A stretch of 64,000 nt of DNA from Methylocella tundrae (GCF_901905185.1 NZ_CABFMQ020000001.1:248001-312000), one strand, 5' to 3'; numbered from the stretch's first letter, positions 19,827-28,372 are shown. The notes: generated by a model from the sequence alone, not told the origin. A program made the numbers and translations.

Positions 19827-20733
19827 GGCTTTTCTCCTGAACCGCGTCGGCGATCTCGATGAAGGCGTCGGTTTCCATGTCGGGAATTTTTTCGGGCGCG
19901 GCGACGCCGAGCTTGGCCCAGATTTCCGTCGCGTCCGCGCAGGCGCCGAAGCGCTCCAGCCTTTGTTCGAGCCGCGCCTGCTCGGCCAGCATGGAGGCGA
20001 GATCGAAGCGCGGAGCGGTTTGGATCAGTTCCAGCGCCGCCTCGCGAAAACTCTCGATCGAATCATCGGCAAAACCATCGGCGACGCCAAGCAGGCGGCG
20101 GCTCTTGCCGCCCATCGTCCGCCAGACGAGCGCGCGGTCTTGTGAATCGAATTCCTCGACGCCTTTGTTGGTCTCGATCACTTCGGGGCCCGAGACGCTG
20201 ATGCGGCCTTGCTCGGAGATCACAAGAGCGCTGCAACAGCCGGAGATCAATCCGCCGCCGCCATAACAGCCGGCGCGGCCGCCGATCAGTCCGATGACGC
20301 GCCCGCCAGCGGCGCGCAAGTCAAGGACGGCGCGCATGATCTCCGCGATCGCCAGTTCTCCGGCGTTCGCTTCCTGCAGCCGGACCCCGCCCGTATCGAA
20401 CAGGATGAGCACGTCGCTGACATTTGCGCGGGCGGCGCGCAAAAGCCCGACAAGCTTCGCGCCATGCACTTCGCCGAAGGCGCCGCCCATGAAGCGGCCT
20501 TCCTGCGCGGCGATGAAAAGTTTTTTGCCCTTGAGCGTCCCGCGCCCGACGACCATGCCGTCGTCGAACTGCCTGGGCAGGTCGAAGATATCGAGATGCG
20601 GGCTTTCTTCGCGCTCCGCCGGGCCGATGAATTCCTGGAAACTGCCGGGATCGACGAGGCCCGCGATGCGCGCGCGGGCGCTCGCCTCGTACCAGCTCAC
20701 AAGGGCGGGATGGGCGTTCAGCAAGGCGCTCAA
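19813..20733 (-). CDS. mdcD: Biotin-independent malonate decarboxylase subunit beta
   Basis: A 306-residue carboxyltransferase-fold subunit, partner of MdcE in the decarboxylation step. Motifs include AAQEGRFMGGAFGEVHGAK, ILFDTGGVRLQEANAGELA, GGRAGCYGGGGLISGCCSA and SVSGPEVIETNKGVEEFDS, all typical of MdcD. It starts with TTG that overlaps the mdcC stop as TTGA, an unusual start codon but consistent with the tight packing of the operon. Confidence 0.94.
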   Translation of the reverse strand: MSALLNAHPALVSWYEASARARIAGLVDPGSFQEFIGPAEREESPHLDIFDLPRQFDDGMVVGRGTLKGKKLFIAAQEGRFMGGAFGEVHGAKLVGLLRAARANVSDVLILFDTGGVRLQEANAGELAIAEIMRAVLDLRAAGGRVIGLIGGRAGCYGGGGLISGCCSALVISEQGRISVSGPEVIETNKGVEEFDSQDRALVWRTMGGKSRRLLGVADGFADDSIESFREAALELIQTAPRFDLASMLAEQARLEQRLERFGACADATEIWAKLGVAAPEKIPDMETDAFIEIADAVQEKSHDAR

Positions 20734-21047
20734 GCGCTTTCCTCCTCGATCAGCCGCAGCCCCTGGGCGAGCCGCAAGGCGACGGTATCCGGCCGCGCGC
20801 CGCCATCATTGATCGACATGCGCAATCCTCCGGGCGAATAGCGCTCGACGAAATCGGCGACGACCGCCGACCAGACTTCCCCGAAGCCATGCGCGGCGGT
20901 GGCGACGTCGATCAGGCAATCCTCATCCGGCAGCATGCGCTCGACCAGCACTTCGAGATTGCCGGAGGCGACGACGCCGACGATCGCCTCGCGCTTCGTT
21001 CCCGACGCGGGCTTTCTGGTTTTATGACGAAATGTGAGATTTTCCAT
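20730..21047 (-). CDS. mdcC: Malonate decarboxylase acyl carrier protein (delta subunit)
   Basis: A 105-residue carrier that holds the acetyl or malonyl group on a 2'-(5''-phosphoribosyl)-3'-dephospho-CoA arm. The attachment serine is in VGVVASGNLEVL (Ser28). ATG 21047 is chosen because GAGGAG lies seven bases upstream; the open frame extends five codons further. It begins 11 bases after the mdcA stop. Confidence 0.92.
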   Translation of the reverse strand: MENLTFRHKTRKPASGTKREAIVGVVASGNLEVLVERMLPDEDCLIDVATAAHGFGEVWSAVVADFVERYSPGGLRMSINDGGARPDTVALRLAQGLRLIEEESA

Positions 21048-21058
21048 TGGTCCGCTCC

Positions 21059-22705
21059 TCACCAGTTGCGGAATTTCGACGGCGGCCGGTAGAGACCGCC
21101 CGACCAGCGCACAAGGTCCTTGATTGATCGCGCCGCGAGCAGGCTGCGGTCGGCGTCGAGCACGTCGACGCCAAGATCTTCCGGGCGCTGAATGACGCCG
21201 CGTTCGCGCAGGCGCCGCACCATTTTGGCGTCGCGCCCGCGGCCGACTTCTGTATAACCCGCGACGCCCCGCACGGCCTGTTCCCGCTCATCCCTGTCGC
21301 GGCAGAGGAGGAGATTGGCGATTCCCTCCTCGGTCACAATATGCGTCACATCGTCAGCGTAGATCATCACCGGCGCCAGATCGAGATGCAGTCTTTCAGC
21401 GAGCGCGATAGCGTCGAGCTTTTCAACGAATGTCGGCGCATTGCCCTCGCCAAAGGTCTCGCCGATCTGGACGACGAGTTTCCGCCCCCGACGCAGAGCG
21501 GGGCTGCCGTCGGGGTCCGCCTCCTTGCCAGCCTGTAGCCAGGGCTGGCTTGGATGGCGCCGTCCGCGTGCGTCGGAACCCATGTTCGGCGCGCCGCCAA
21601 AGCCGGCGATGCGCGAAGTCGTGACCGTTGAGCTGTTGCCGTTGACGTCGATCTGCAGCGTCGAGCCGATGAACATGTCGCAGGCGTAAAGCCCGGCGGT
21701 CTGGCAGAAGGCGCGGTTGGAGCGCAGCGATCCATCGGGCCCGGTGAAATAAATGTCGGAGCGCGCCTCGATATAATCATCCATGCCGACCTCGGAGCCG
21801 AAGCAATGGATCTGCTCGACGAAGCCGGATTCGATCGCCGGAATCAATGTCGGATGCGGGTTCAGCGCCCAGCGCGTCGCAATTTTGCCCTTGAGGCCAA
21901 GACGCTCGGCGAAGGTCGGCAGCAACAGTTCGATCGCCGCCGTGTTGAAACCGATGCCATGGTTCAGCCGCTTCACGCCATAGGGGGCGTAAATGCCTTT
22001 TATCGCCAGCATCGCGGTGAGGATCTGCGTTTCGGTGATGGCGCCTGGATCGCGCGTAAACAGCGGCTCGACATAAAACGGTTTGGGCGCCTCGATGACG
22101 AAATGAACGCGGTCGCCCGGGATATCGACGCGCGGCACCTTGTCGACGATGGCGTTCACTTGCGCGATCACGACGCCGCTCTTGAAGGCCGCCGCCTCGA
22201 CGACCGTCGGCGTGTCCTCGGTGTTGGGTCCGGTGTAGAGATTGCCGTCGCGGTCCGCGCTGACCGCCGCGATCAGCGCGACATTGGGGGTCAGATCTAT
22301 GAAGTAGCGCGCGAACAGCTCGAGGTAGGTATGGACGGCGCCAAGCTCGATCTGGCCGCCGAACAGCATTTTCGCGATGCGCGCCGCCTGCGGGCCGGAA
22401 TAAGCGTAATCGAGCCGCTTCGCGACGCCGATTTCAAAGACATCGAGGTGCTCGGGCAGCACGACGCCCGACTGCACCATATGGAGATCGTGGATCTTGG
22501 CCGGGTCGACGTCCGCGAGCGCCCTTGCGAGCAGATCCGCCTGTTTCTGATTGTCGCCTTCGAGGCAGACGCGATCGAAGGGTTTTATCACCGCTTCGAG
22601 AAGGGCGACGGCCATGTCGGCGCCGACGATCTTGCCCGCCGCCAGCGATGCCCCCGCTGTGATCCGCTGCGCCCGCTCCGCCCGCTCCGCGCCCCATTGG
22701 CTCAT
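21059..22705 (-). CDS. mdcA: Malonate decarboxylase subunit alpha (acetyl-S-ACP:malonate ACP transferase)
   Basis: A 548-residue CoA-transferase-like subunit that swaps acetyl for malonyl on MdcC and releases acetate. It is identified by GDNQKQADLLARALADVDP near the N-terminus, LFARYFIDLTPNVALIAAVS, AIKGIYAPYGVKRLNHGIGF and GSTLQIDVNGNSSTVT. ATG 22705 with GAGGGG upstream fits the family length; 63 more open codons upstream run through the promoter and operators. It is the first gene of mdcACDEGBH, the order I recall for Acinetobacter. Confidence 0.95.
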   Translation of the reverse strand: MSQWGAERAERAQRITAGASLAAGKIVGADMAVALLEAVIKPFDRVCLEGDNQKQADLLARALADVDPAKIHDLHMVQSGVVLPEHLDVFEIGVAKRLDYAYSGPQAARIAKMLFGGQIELGAVHTYLELFARYFIDLTPNVALIAAVSADRDGNLYTGPNTEDTPTVVEAAAFKSGVVIAQVNAIVDKVPRVDIPGDRVHFVIEAPKPFYVEPLFTRDPGAITETQILTAMLAIKGIYAPYGVKRLNHGIGFNTAAIELLLPTFAERLGLKGKIATRWALNPHPTLIPAIESGFVEQIHCFGSEVGMDDYIEARSDIYFTGPDGSLRSNRAFCQTAGLYACDMFIGSTLQIDVNGNSSTVTTSRIAGFGGAPNMGSDARGRRHPSQPWLQAGKEADPDGSPALRRGRKLVVQIGETFGEGNAPTFVEKLDAIALAERLHLDLAPVMIYADDVTHIVTEEGIANLLLCRDRDEREQAVRGVAGYTEVGRGRDAKMVRRLRERGVIQRPEDLGVDVLDADRSLLAARSIKDLVRWSGGLYRPPSKFRNW

Positions 22706-22803
22706 GCTTCGCCCCTCGACATTCATTGGTTGGCACGGGCTTCGGGCGGCGGCCAATGTGCCGACGCCCCCGGCCGCCGCGTCAGGCGCCGCGCCTGGTC
22801 GTG

Positions 22804-22813
22804 TTGTATACAA
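22804..22813. promoter_or_regulatory. Operator 1, perfect palindrome, mdcA side
   Basis: TTGTATACAA is a perfect 10-bp palindrome with its GTATAC core at 22806-22811, about 100 bases upstream of mdcA. It matches the core of ATTGTATACAAT, which I recall as the binding site of the GntR repressor MdcY of Acinetobacter. Confidence 0.75.
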
Positions 22814-22836
22814 AAATATGAGAAAATCAATACGCC

Positions 22837-22842
22837 GTATAC
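22837..22842. promoter_or_regulatory. Operator 2, mdcA side
   Basis: GTATAC core exactly 31 bp from operator 1, centre to centre. On the minus strand it is preceded by TTGT, so TTGTGT may serve as the mdcA -35 element overlapping the operator, as TTGCGT does on the madL side. Confidence 0.6.
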
Positions 22843-23076
22843 ACAAAGTCCGTAAAAGCCGACAGCCTCCCTTACGCATTCCCAGCTGCTCCAAGCGCGA
22901 GCTTAATCTTGGCCAGCTTGGTCAAACTTATCGATGAGTGGCATAAAGCGCCATGTAATCAATAAATTGGAGACACAGAATAGCTCGCCAGGCTGTCGCA
23001 TGGACCAAATCAAAAGGACTTGCCGGCTTGCGAAGTTACAGTTCGCCCGCGCGCGCCTGGATCTTTTTCGCGCTGG

Positions 23077-23105
23077 TTGCGTATACAAGATTGCGTTTTT
23101 AGTAT
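23077..23105 (+). promoter_or_regulatory. Candidate madL promoter
   Basis: TTGCGT at 23077-23082, a 17-base spacer and TAGTAT at 23100-23105 fit a housekeeping promoter moderately well. Transcription would start near 23112, so operator 3 covers the -35 edge and operator 4 the start point. Confidence 0.5.
23081..23086. promoter_or_regulatory. Operator 3, madL side
   Basis: GTATAC core with TTGC before and AAGA after, overlapping the candidate -35 hexamer. Confidence 0.6.
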
Positions 23106-23111
23106 CATCAC

Positions 23112-23117
23112 GTATAC
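23112..23117. promoter_or_regulatory. Operator 4, madL side
   Basis: GTATAC core exactly 31 bp from operator 3, at the expected transcription start of the madL promoter. Confidence 0.6.
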
Positions 23118-23165
23118 TTCTGTCGCCGCCAGCAAGAGCGGCGCTTTTGCAGGAGGAAACGCGGA

Positions 23166-23231
23166 ATGAGCCTTAGCCGTCTCATCATTGGCGCGTCGCG
23201 CCGCGACTTTGCCAGGAGCGCGGGATCATGA
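23166..23231 (+). CDS. 21-residue leader peptide coupled to madL
   Basis: ATG 23166 has an ideal AGGAGG at 23151-23156, nine bases upstream. The frame encodes 21 residues (MSLSRLIIGASRRDF at the start) and its TGA overlaps the madL ATG as ATGA. MadL's own upstream sequence (AGGAGCG) is weaker and lies within this ORF. The ORF therefore probably couples ribosomes into madL; whether the peptide itself has a role is unknown. It is basic, with a short hydrophobic LII patch, and too small for usual gene callers. Confidence 0.6.
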   Translation: MSLSRLIIGASRRDFARSAGS

Positions 23232-23677
23232 CGATTTTCGGCGTCGCCCTTCTTTCGATCTGCACCCTCATCGGCGTCTTTCTCGGCGATGTTCTCGGTC
23301 TCCTTCTCGGCGTCAAGGCGAATGTCGGCGGCGTCGGCCTTGCGATGATGCTGCTGATCGCGGCGCGCGTCTGGCTGCAGAAGTCAGGCGCCCTCTCCCA
23401 CGGCGTCAAGCTGGGCGTCGAGTTCTGGGGCACGATGTATATCCCCATCGTCGTCGCAATGGCGTCTCAGCAAAATGTCGTCGCGGCGCTTCGCGGCGGC
23501 CCGCTGGTGCTTGTGACGGCGATCGGGACCGTCATCGCCTGTTTCGGCGCGACGGCGCTCATCGGGCGGATCGGCAGAGAGCGGCCCTCGGACGTCCATG
23601 ATGAAGCCGAGGTCGAACGTGGCGGCGAGATTATTTCCGGCGATCTCGTTCCCGATGCTCCGGGCAAAAAGGCTTGA
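23228..23677 (+). CDS. madL: Malonate transporter subunit MadL
   Basis: A 149-residue inner-membrane protein with four hydrophobic segments (about 3-27, 32-48, 66-83, 89-111) and a charged C-terminal tail. It begins MTIFGVALLSICTLIGVFLG and has LGVKANVGGVGLAMMLLIAAR, both typical of MadL. With MadM it forms a sodium-dependent malonate carrier. It is coupled to the leader ORF upstream and its stop overlaps the madM start (TGATG). Confidence 0.93.
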   Translation: MTIFGVALLSICTLIGVFLGDVLGLLLGVKANVGGVGLAMMLLIAARVWLQKSGALSHGVKLGVEFWGTMYIPIVVAMASQQNVVAALRGGPLVLVTAIGTVIACFGATALIGRIGRERPSDVHDEAEVERGGEIISGDLVPDAPGKKA

Positions 23678-24447
23678 TGCTCATGATGCATATGATCCAG
23701 CACATCTTCATCGAGCAAAGCCTCGTCGCCGCCTTCGCCTTCGTCGGCGTCGTCATGTGGGTTTCGCTCATCATTTCAAAACGGCTGACCATGGGGCGCA
23801 TCCACGGCTCGGCCATCGCGATCGTCATGGGTCTTGGCCTTGCCTATGTCGGCGGCCTTGTCACCGGCGGCCAGAAAGGGATCGCCGACATGCCCGTCTT
23901 TGCCGGAATCGGCCTTCTCGGCGGCGCCATGCTGCGCGATTTCGCGATCGTCGCGACGGCCTTCGAGGTCGATGTCGTTGAGGCGCGCAAAGCGGGAATG
24001 CTCGGCGTTTTCGCTCTCGTGATCGGCACCGTGCTTCCCTTCATCATCGGCGCCGCGGCCGCGGTGGCCTTCGGCTATTCGGACGCCGTGAGCATCACGA
24101 CGATCGGCGCCGGCGCGATCACCTATATCGTTGGCCCCGTCACCGGAGCGGCGCTCGGCGCGAGTTCGACCGTCATCGCGCTTGCGATCGCAACAGGCGT
24201 GCTGAAAGCCGTGCTCATCATGGTGACGACGCCGATGCTCGCCCGCTTTGTCGGCCTCGACAATCCGCGCTCCGCCATGGCTTTCGGCGGCTTGATGGGA
24301 ACGGTGAGCGGCGTCGCCGGCGGGCTCGCCGCGACAGATCCGAAACTGGTGCCCTATGGCGCTTTGACGGCGACATTTCATACAGGCATCGGTTGCCTTG
24401 TCGGACCGTCCATTCTCTATCTGGCGGTCCGCGCGATAACAGGATGA
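23677..24447 (+). CDS. madM: Malonate transporter subunit MadM
   Basis: A 256-residue membrane protein with about eight hydrophobic segments; Gly-rich stretches such as GGQKGIADMPVFAGIGLLGG and GAGAITYIVGPVTGAALGAS are MadM hallmarks. It works with MadL to import malonate for the divergent mdc operon. ATG 23677 shares its A with the madL stop. Its own stop overlaps the regulator start (ATGA). Confidence 0.94.
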   Translation: MLMMHMIQHIFIEQSLVAAFAFVGVVMWVSLIISKRLTMGRIHGSAIAIVMGLGLAYVGGLVTGGQKGIADMPVFAGIGLLGGAMLRDFAIVATAFEVDVVEARKAGMLGVFALVIGTVLPFIIGAAAAVAFGYSDAVSITTIGAGAITYIVGPVTGAALGASSTVIALAIATGVLKAVLIMVTTPMLARFVGLDNPRSAMAFGGLMGTVSGVAGGLAATDPKLVPYGALTATFHTGIGCLVGPSILYLAVRAITG

Positions 24448-25175
24448 CTATGGCCAGGATCACGCAAAGCAGCAACGGCAAAATTGAGTCGTCGCCACTC
24501 TCCACAAAACGCAACCGCGAAGATCCGGGCCTGCTGTCGGATCAGATCCGTAACGCTCTTACCGATGAAATCGCGTCGGGCAAGCTCCCCGCCGGCGCGG
24601 CGCTCGATGAGCAGGATCTCGCCAATCGCTTCGGGGCCTCGCGCACGCCGGTGCGAGAGGCGCTTCGCCAATTATCGGTCAGCGGCCTCGTCGAGATGAG
24701 GCCGAGGCGGGGGGTCGTCGTCACGCGCCTGACGCCGGAGCAGATCATGGATATGTTCGAGACGACGGCGGAAGTTGAGGCGATGTGCGTGAGGCTCGCC
24801 ACCTATCGCATGACGCCGCTCGAACGCAGCCATTTGCTCGATCTGCACGAGGCTTCGCGCAGTCTCGTCGAAAAGGGCGACATCGACGGCTATGACGCCT
24901 TCAACAGCCGTTTCCACGAGGCGATCTATCTCGCAACCCACAACAGTTTCATGGCCGAGCAGGCGCTCGCGATCCGCGCGCGGCTCAAATCATTCCGCCG
25001 CACGCAATTGCGCCAAGCCGACCGCATCCATCGCTCGCGGGACGAACATGAGGGCATCATGGTCGCCATCGCGCAAGGTGACGGCGAGGAGGCCTCGCGG
25101 CGAATGCGGGCGCATATGCTGAACGCTGCGAGCGCTATTGGCGGCTATATCGCGGCGCATTCGATCGCGGACTGA
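24444..25175 (+). CDS. GntR-family (FCD-type) transcriptional regulator, probable malonate repressor
   Basis: A 243-residue regulator with an N-terminal winged helix (LLSDQIRNALTDEIASGKLP, then DEQDLANRFGASRTPVREAL, residues 28-95) and an all-helical FCD ligand domain (about 105-230) whose metal/ligand residues include the D in DAFNSRFHEAIY and later His residues. It is translationally coupled to madM. An MdcY-like role as malonate-responsive repressor of both mdc and mad promoters is inferred from position and the GTATAC operators; the usual LysR-type MdcR is absent here. Confidence 0.85.
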   Translation: MTMARITQSSNGKIESSPLSTKRNREDPGLLSDQIRNALTDEIASGKLPAGAALDEQDLANRFGASRTPVREALRQLSVSGLVEMRPRRGVVVTRLTPEQIMDMFETTAEVEAMCVRLATYRMTPLERSHLLDLHEASRSLVEKGDIDGYDAFNSRFHEAIYLATHNSFMAEQALAIRARLKSFRRTQLRQADRIHRSRDEHEGIMVAIAQGDGEEASRRMRAHMLNAASAIGGYIAAHSIAD

Positions 25176-25315
25176 GACTTCGCCGACGCGTGATAATGCC
25201 GAATTCCACACTTTGGAAGTGAAGTTGTCATATCGGAGTTATATGCAACCGCCTCATGTTGAACTGACGCGCTCAGGCTGTGCTGGGCGGGCGTCTTTTT
25301 TAACGGGGGGGCTAA

Positions 25316-26578
25316 ATGATCAGGTTGCTTCGGTTGGCGTTTGCGTCGCTGGCTTTCGCCGCGGCCTTGGCGATGCCCGGGACCGCGTCGTCACGGGATT
25401 GGGATTGGCATGGTCCTGGCGGCTCTCACCGAATCGAACATGTGTTCGTCATAACTTTGGAGAACGAGGGCTATGACGTCACCTTCGGCGCCGCCTCGAA
25501 GGCGCCCTATCTGTCGCAGACCCTGAAGGCGAAAGGCGCGTTGCTGACGCAATATTTCGGCACGGGGCATTTTAGCCTTGATAACTATATCGCCATGATC
25601 AGCGGTCAGGCGGCGACCAACGAGACGCGCGCTGATTGCCAGACCTACGCCGATTTCCAGCTAAGCGGCATGACGGCGGACGGCCAGGCGATCGGCATCG
25701 GCTGCGTTTACCCAAGAACGATCAAAACCCTGCCGGATCAGATGAGAGCGGCCGGCAAGACGTGGCGCGCCTATATGGAGGATATGGGCGCCGATCCCAG
25801 CCGGGAAGCGTCAACCTGCGGTCATCCCGTTCTCAACGCGGCCGACAACACGCAGAACGCCGAAGCGCCGAACGCCAAAGCGCCTCGAGGCGATCAATAC
25901 GCGAGCCGGCATAATCCTTTCGTTTATTTCCATTCCATCATCGACTCCGCCGATTGCGAGGCCAATGTCGTCAATCTCGATCGCCTGTCTCACGACATCG
26001 CATTTGAGGCGACGACGCCCAATTTTGTTTTCATCACGCCCAATCTTTGCAATGACGGGCATGACGCGCCTTGCGTCAACGGTCAGCCCGGCGGCCTCGT
26101 TTCGGCGGATCAATTTCTGCAGAAATGGGTTCCGATCATCATGGCGTCGCCTGCCTATCAGCGCGGCGGCCTTTTGGTCATCAATTTTGACGAAGGCGGA
26201 ATTGGGAGCATCACCAAAAATGCGTCCGGCGGCTATGTCATCAGCACACCGGGAGAGAGCTGCTGTAGCGAACAGCCGGGACCAAATCTCGGATCGTTTC
26301 CGCAAACCATCAAGATCGGCTCGTATACGCTCACCAATCAGGCGTTTGGCGGCGATAGGTCGGGCGCCCTGTTGCTTTCGCCTTTCATCAAGCCGGGCTC
26401 CGTCTCCAACACGCCCTTTAACCATTATTCTCTGCTGAAGACCGTGGAGGATATATTCGGCCTCGATTACCTCGGTTACGCGGCCCAGCCTGGCCTTGTC
26501 GGCTTCTTTGGTTGCGTCTCTTCGGACATCGCCGTGAACACTGAAGATCAATTCTCTACTTGCAAGCAGCGCCGATAA
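25316..26578 (+). CDS. Secreted phosphoesterase (acid phosphatase/phospholipase C-like)
   Basis: A 420-residue exported protein (signal MIRLLRLAFASLAFAAALAM) of the phosphoesterase family, an alkaline-phosphatase-like fold. The first metal site is IEHVFVITLENEGYDVTFG; then TGHFSLDNYIAMISGQ carries the usual catalytic-side segment. Later VFITPNLCNDGHD and LLVINFDEGG supply the other metal ligands, and LSPFIKPGSVSNTPFNHYSLLKTVEDIFGL closes the domain. It would release phosphate from organic esters outside the inner membrane. A G-run ribosome site precedes ATG 25316. Confidence 0.88.
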   Translation: MIRLLRLAFASLAFAAALAMPGTASSRDWDWHGPGGSHRIEHVFVITLENEGYDVTFGAASKAPYLSQTLKAKGALLTQYFGTGHFSLDNYIAMISGQAATNETRADCQTYADFQLSGMTADGQAIGIGCVYPRTIKTLPDQMRAAGKTWRAYMEDMGADPSREASTCGHPVLNAADNTQNAEAPNAKAPRGDQYASRHNPFVYFHSIIDSADCEANVVNLDRLSHDIAFEATTPNFVFITPNLCNDGHDAPCVNGQPGGLVSADQFLQKWVPIIMASPAYQRGGLLVINFDEGGIGSITKNASGGYVISTPGESCCSEQPGPNLGSFPQTIKIGSYTLTNQAFGGDRSGALLLSPFIKPGSVSNTPFNHYSLLKTVEDIFGLDYLGYAAQPGLVGFFGCVSSDIAVNTEDQFSTCKQRR

Positions 26579-26617
26579 TTCGGCTTTTGCGGGCGGGTTC
26601 TGGCGGGCGGGATGTGG

Positions 26618-26645
26618 CGGGCGAGCGTCAGGCTCGCCCGTTTTT
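26618..26645 (+). terminator. Rho-independent terminator
   Basis: A perfect nine-bp stem, CGGGCGAGC and GCTCGCCCG, with loop GTCAG, is followed directly by TTTTT. It ends the phosphoesterase transcript 40 bases after its stop. Confidence 0.9.
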
Positions 26646-26801
26646 CCTGTCTGAACGAATCGTTCGGGACGCTGCAATCCAACAGGGGCATCCAACAGGG
26701 ATATGGCGCCGCTGTGAGGTTAGCGGCGTCCCGTTCTCACAACACGGGACCCCGGGGCGGGGCGCCGCCGCGGCCTGCCTCAGGCCGGCACGGCGTCCGC
26801 G

Positions 26802-27224
26802 TCAGACGAGAGCCGCGTCGAGCGTGATTTCCGCTTTCAGAAGTTTGGAAACCGGGCAGCCTTGTTTGGCCTTGTTGGCGAGTTCGAGGAAAGTCGCCTG
26901 ATCGGCCCCCGGCACTTGCGCGCGCAAAGTGAGATGCACCTTGGTGATGGTGAAACCGTCGCCCTCTTTCTCGAGCGTCACTTCCGCCGTCGTGTCCATC
27001 TGTTCGGCGGTGAGCTTGGCCTCACCGAGAATGAGCGAGAGCGCCATGGTGAAGCAGCCGGCGTGCGCGGCGCCGATGAGTTCCTCCGGATTGGTGCCGG
27101 GCTGACCCTCAAAACGGCTGGCGAAGCCGTAAGGATAGGCCTTCAAGGCGCCGCTTTCGGTCGAGATGGAGCCTTTGCCGTCCTTGATGCCGCCCTGCCA
27201 GGCGGCCGATCCGGTTTTTTTCAT
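26802..27224 (-). CDS. OsmC-family peroxiredoxin
   Basis: A 140-residue thiol peroxidase acting on organic hydroperoxides. The two redox cysteines are Cys57 in GAAHAGCFTMALS and Cys123 in KQGCPVSKLL, and the N-terminal WQGGIKDGKGSISTESGAL is usual for the OsmC branch. It stands alone on the minus strand. Confidence 0.93.
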   Translation of the reverse strand: MKKTGSAAWQGGIKDGKGSISTESGALKAYPYGFASRFEGQPGTNPEELIGAAHAGCFTMALSLILGEAKLTAEQMDTTAEVTLEKEGDGFTITKVHLTLRAQVPGADQATFLELANKAKQGCPVSKLLKAEITLDAALV

Positions 27225-27343
27225 GGATGTTCTCCTTGCGCTCGTTCGGCGCGCATCCTGCCCGCCGCACTGAGCGATGACCTAAAACCGGCGGCGTGAC
27301 AAGAAGGTTCCAAGCTGCAAGCAACAGCGCAGCTCAGCGCCGA

Positions 27344-28165
27344 TCAGCCAAAACGGTAGCCCGAAATGGGGGCGCCGAAAACATGGTCGCTATAGTCCCT
27401 GACGCCCTGATCGGCCCCGGCGGCGCCCGCCGCGACCATCAGCGGGATCAGATGATCCTCATAAGGCTGGCTGATGCGTGCGCCGGGCGCCTGATCCCAC
27501 GCGGCCAAAGCGGCGTCGCGGGCGGCGGGGTCAGCGTTCGTCACGGCTTTGGTCAGCCATGCGTCGAATGTTTCGGCGACGGCGAGCACGCGGCGGTCGG
27601 CGCCATAGAAATTTTGCAGATTGTGGAAGCTGAGGCCGCTCCCGATAATCAGCACGCCCTCGTCGCGCAAGGGCGCCAGAGCGCGGCCGATGGCGATATG
27701 GCGCGCGGGATCGAGCGGATGGACCATGGAGAGCTGAACCACCGGAATATCGGCGTCTGGATATAACAGCAGCAGCGGGATGAAGACGCCATGATCGAAG
27801 CCGCGCGACAAATCCTCGCCGCTGTCGATCCCGGCGGCTTTCAGGCGAGCGATGACCTCGGCGGCAAGTTCTGGATCACCGGGCGAGGGATAGCGCAAAT
27901 CGTAGGTGTGCGGCGGAAAGCCGAAATAATCATAGATCAGCGGCGGATTGGCGGCCGCGGTAACGGTCGGACGGTTTTCCTGCCAATGGCCGGAAATAAT
28001 CAGGATCGCGCGCGGGCGCTGCTGGCCGACGGCGGCCGGGATGCCGCGCAGGTAAGCCTCCATGGCTTTCCATGCGTTCGGGGCTTTGGCTGGCGGGTCC
28101 ATGAAGAAACACGGGCCGCCGCCATGCGGGATGAACCAGACGGGCAGGCGGTTTGTTGCAGTCAT
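27344..28165 (-). CDS. Class III extradiol dioxygenase (DOPA dioxygenase-like, YgiD family)
   Basis: A 273-residue LigB-type non-haem iron enzyme. Likely metal ligands are His14 (WFIPHGGGP), the His in IISGHWQE and the His in GFDHGVFIPLLLLYP; GSGLSFHNLQNF follows near 200. The family opens catechol rings such as DOPA, and many bacterial members have no known substrate. ATG 28165 is used although the frame is open for 17 more codons. Confidence 0.88.
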   Translation of the reverse strand: MTATNRLPVWFIPHGGGPCFFMDPPAKAPNAWKAMEAYLRGIPAAVGQQRPRAILIISGHWQENRPTVTAAANPPLIYDYFGFPPHTYDLRYPSPGDPELAAEVIARLKAAGIDSGEDLSRGFDHGVFIPLLLLYPDADIPVVQLSMVHPLDPARHIAIGRALAPLRDEGVLIIGSGLSFHNLQNFYGADRRVLAVAETFDAWLTKAVTNADPAARDAALAAWDQAPGARISQPYEDHLIPLMVAAGAAGADQGVRDYSDHVFGAPISGYRFG

Positions 28166-28372
28166 GGAGCCAGCTTTCTCTTTTTCACTTTTTTGGCGGC
28201 CAAACGACTCGGCCATGATAGCGGCCTGAGCCCGATCTGCTCAAGTCCATTGTCCTGTTTGCGACACGCTCTTGCGCGCACGCCTCTGATCCACCGCGGC
28301 AGGAACCTTGCTTATCGGCGGCGCGGGCGCGCCGGCGCGCGGATCCGCGAGAGATATTGACGGGGATGTTAC

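Larger units (their letters stand above)
22706..23165. promoter_or_regulatory. Divergent control region of the malonate module
   Basis: This 460-base region separates mdcA (leftward) from the madL leader (rightward). It contains four GTATAC operator cores in two pairs and a madL promoter candidate. The middle part (22870-23040) is only moderately AT-rich and shows no gene I can support. Confidence 0.8.

Noticed and set aside
26322..26340. A further GTATAC word, within the phosphoesterase gene
   Set aside because: It is a single core inside coding sequence without a partner 31 bp away, so it is not counted as a malonate operator.
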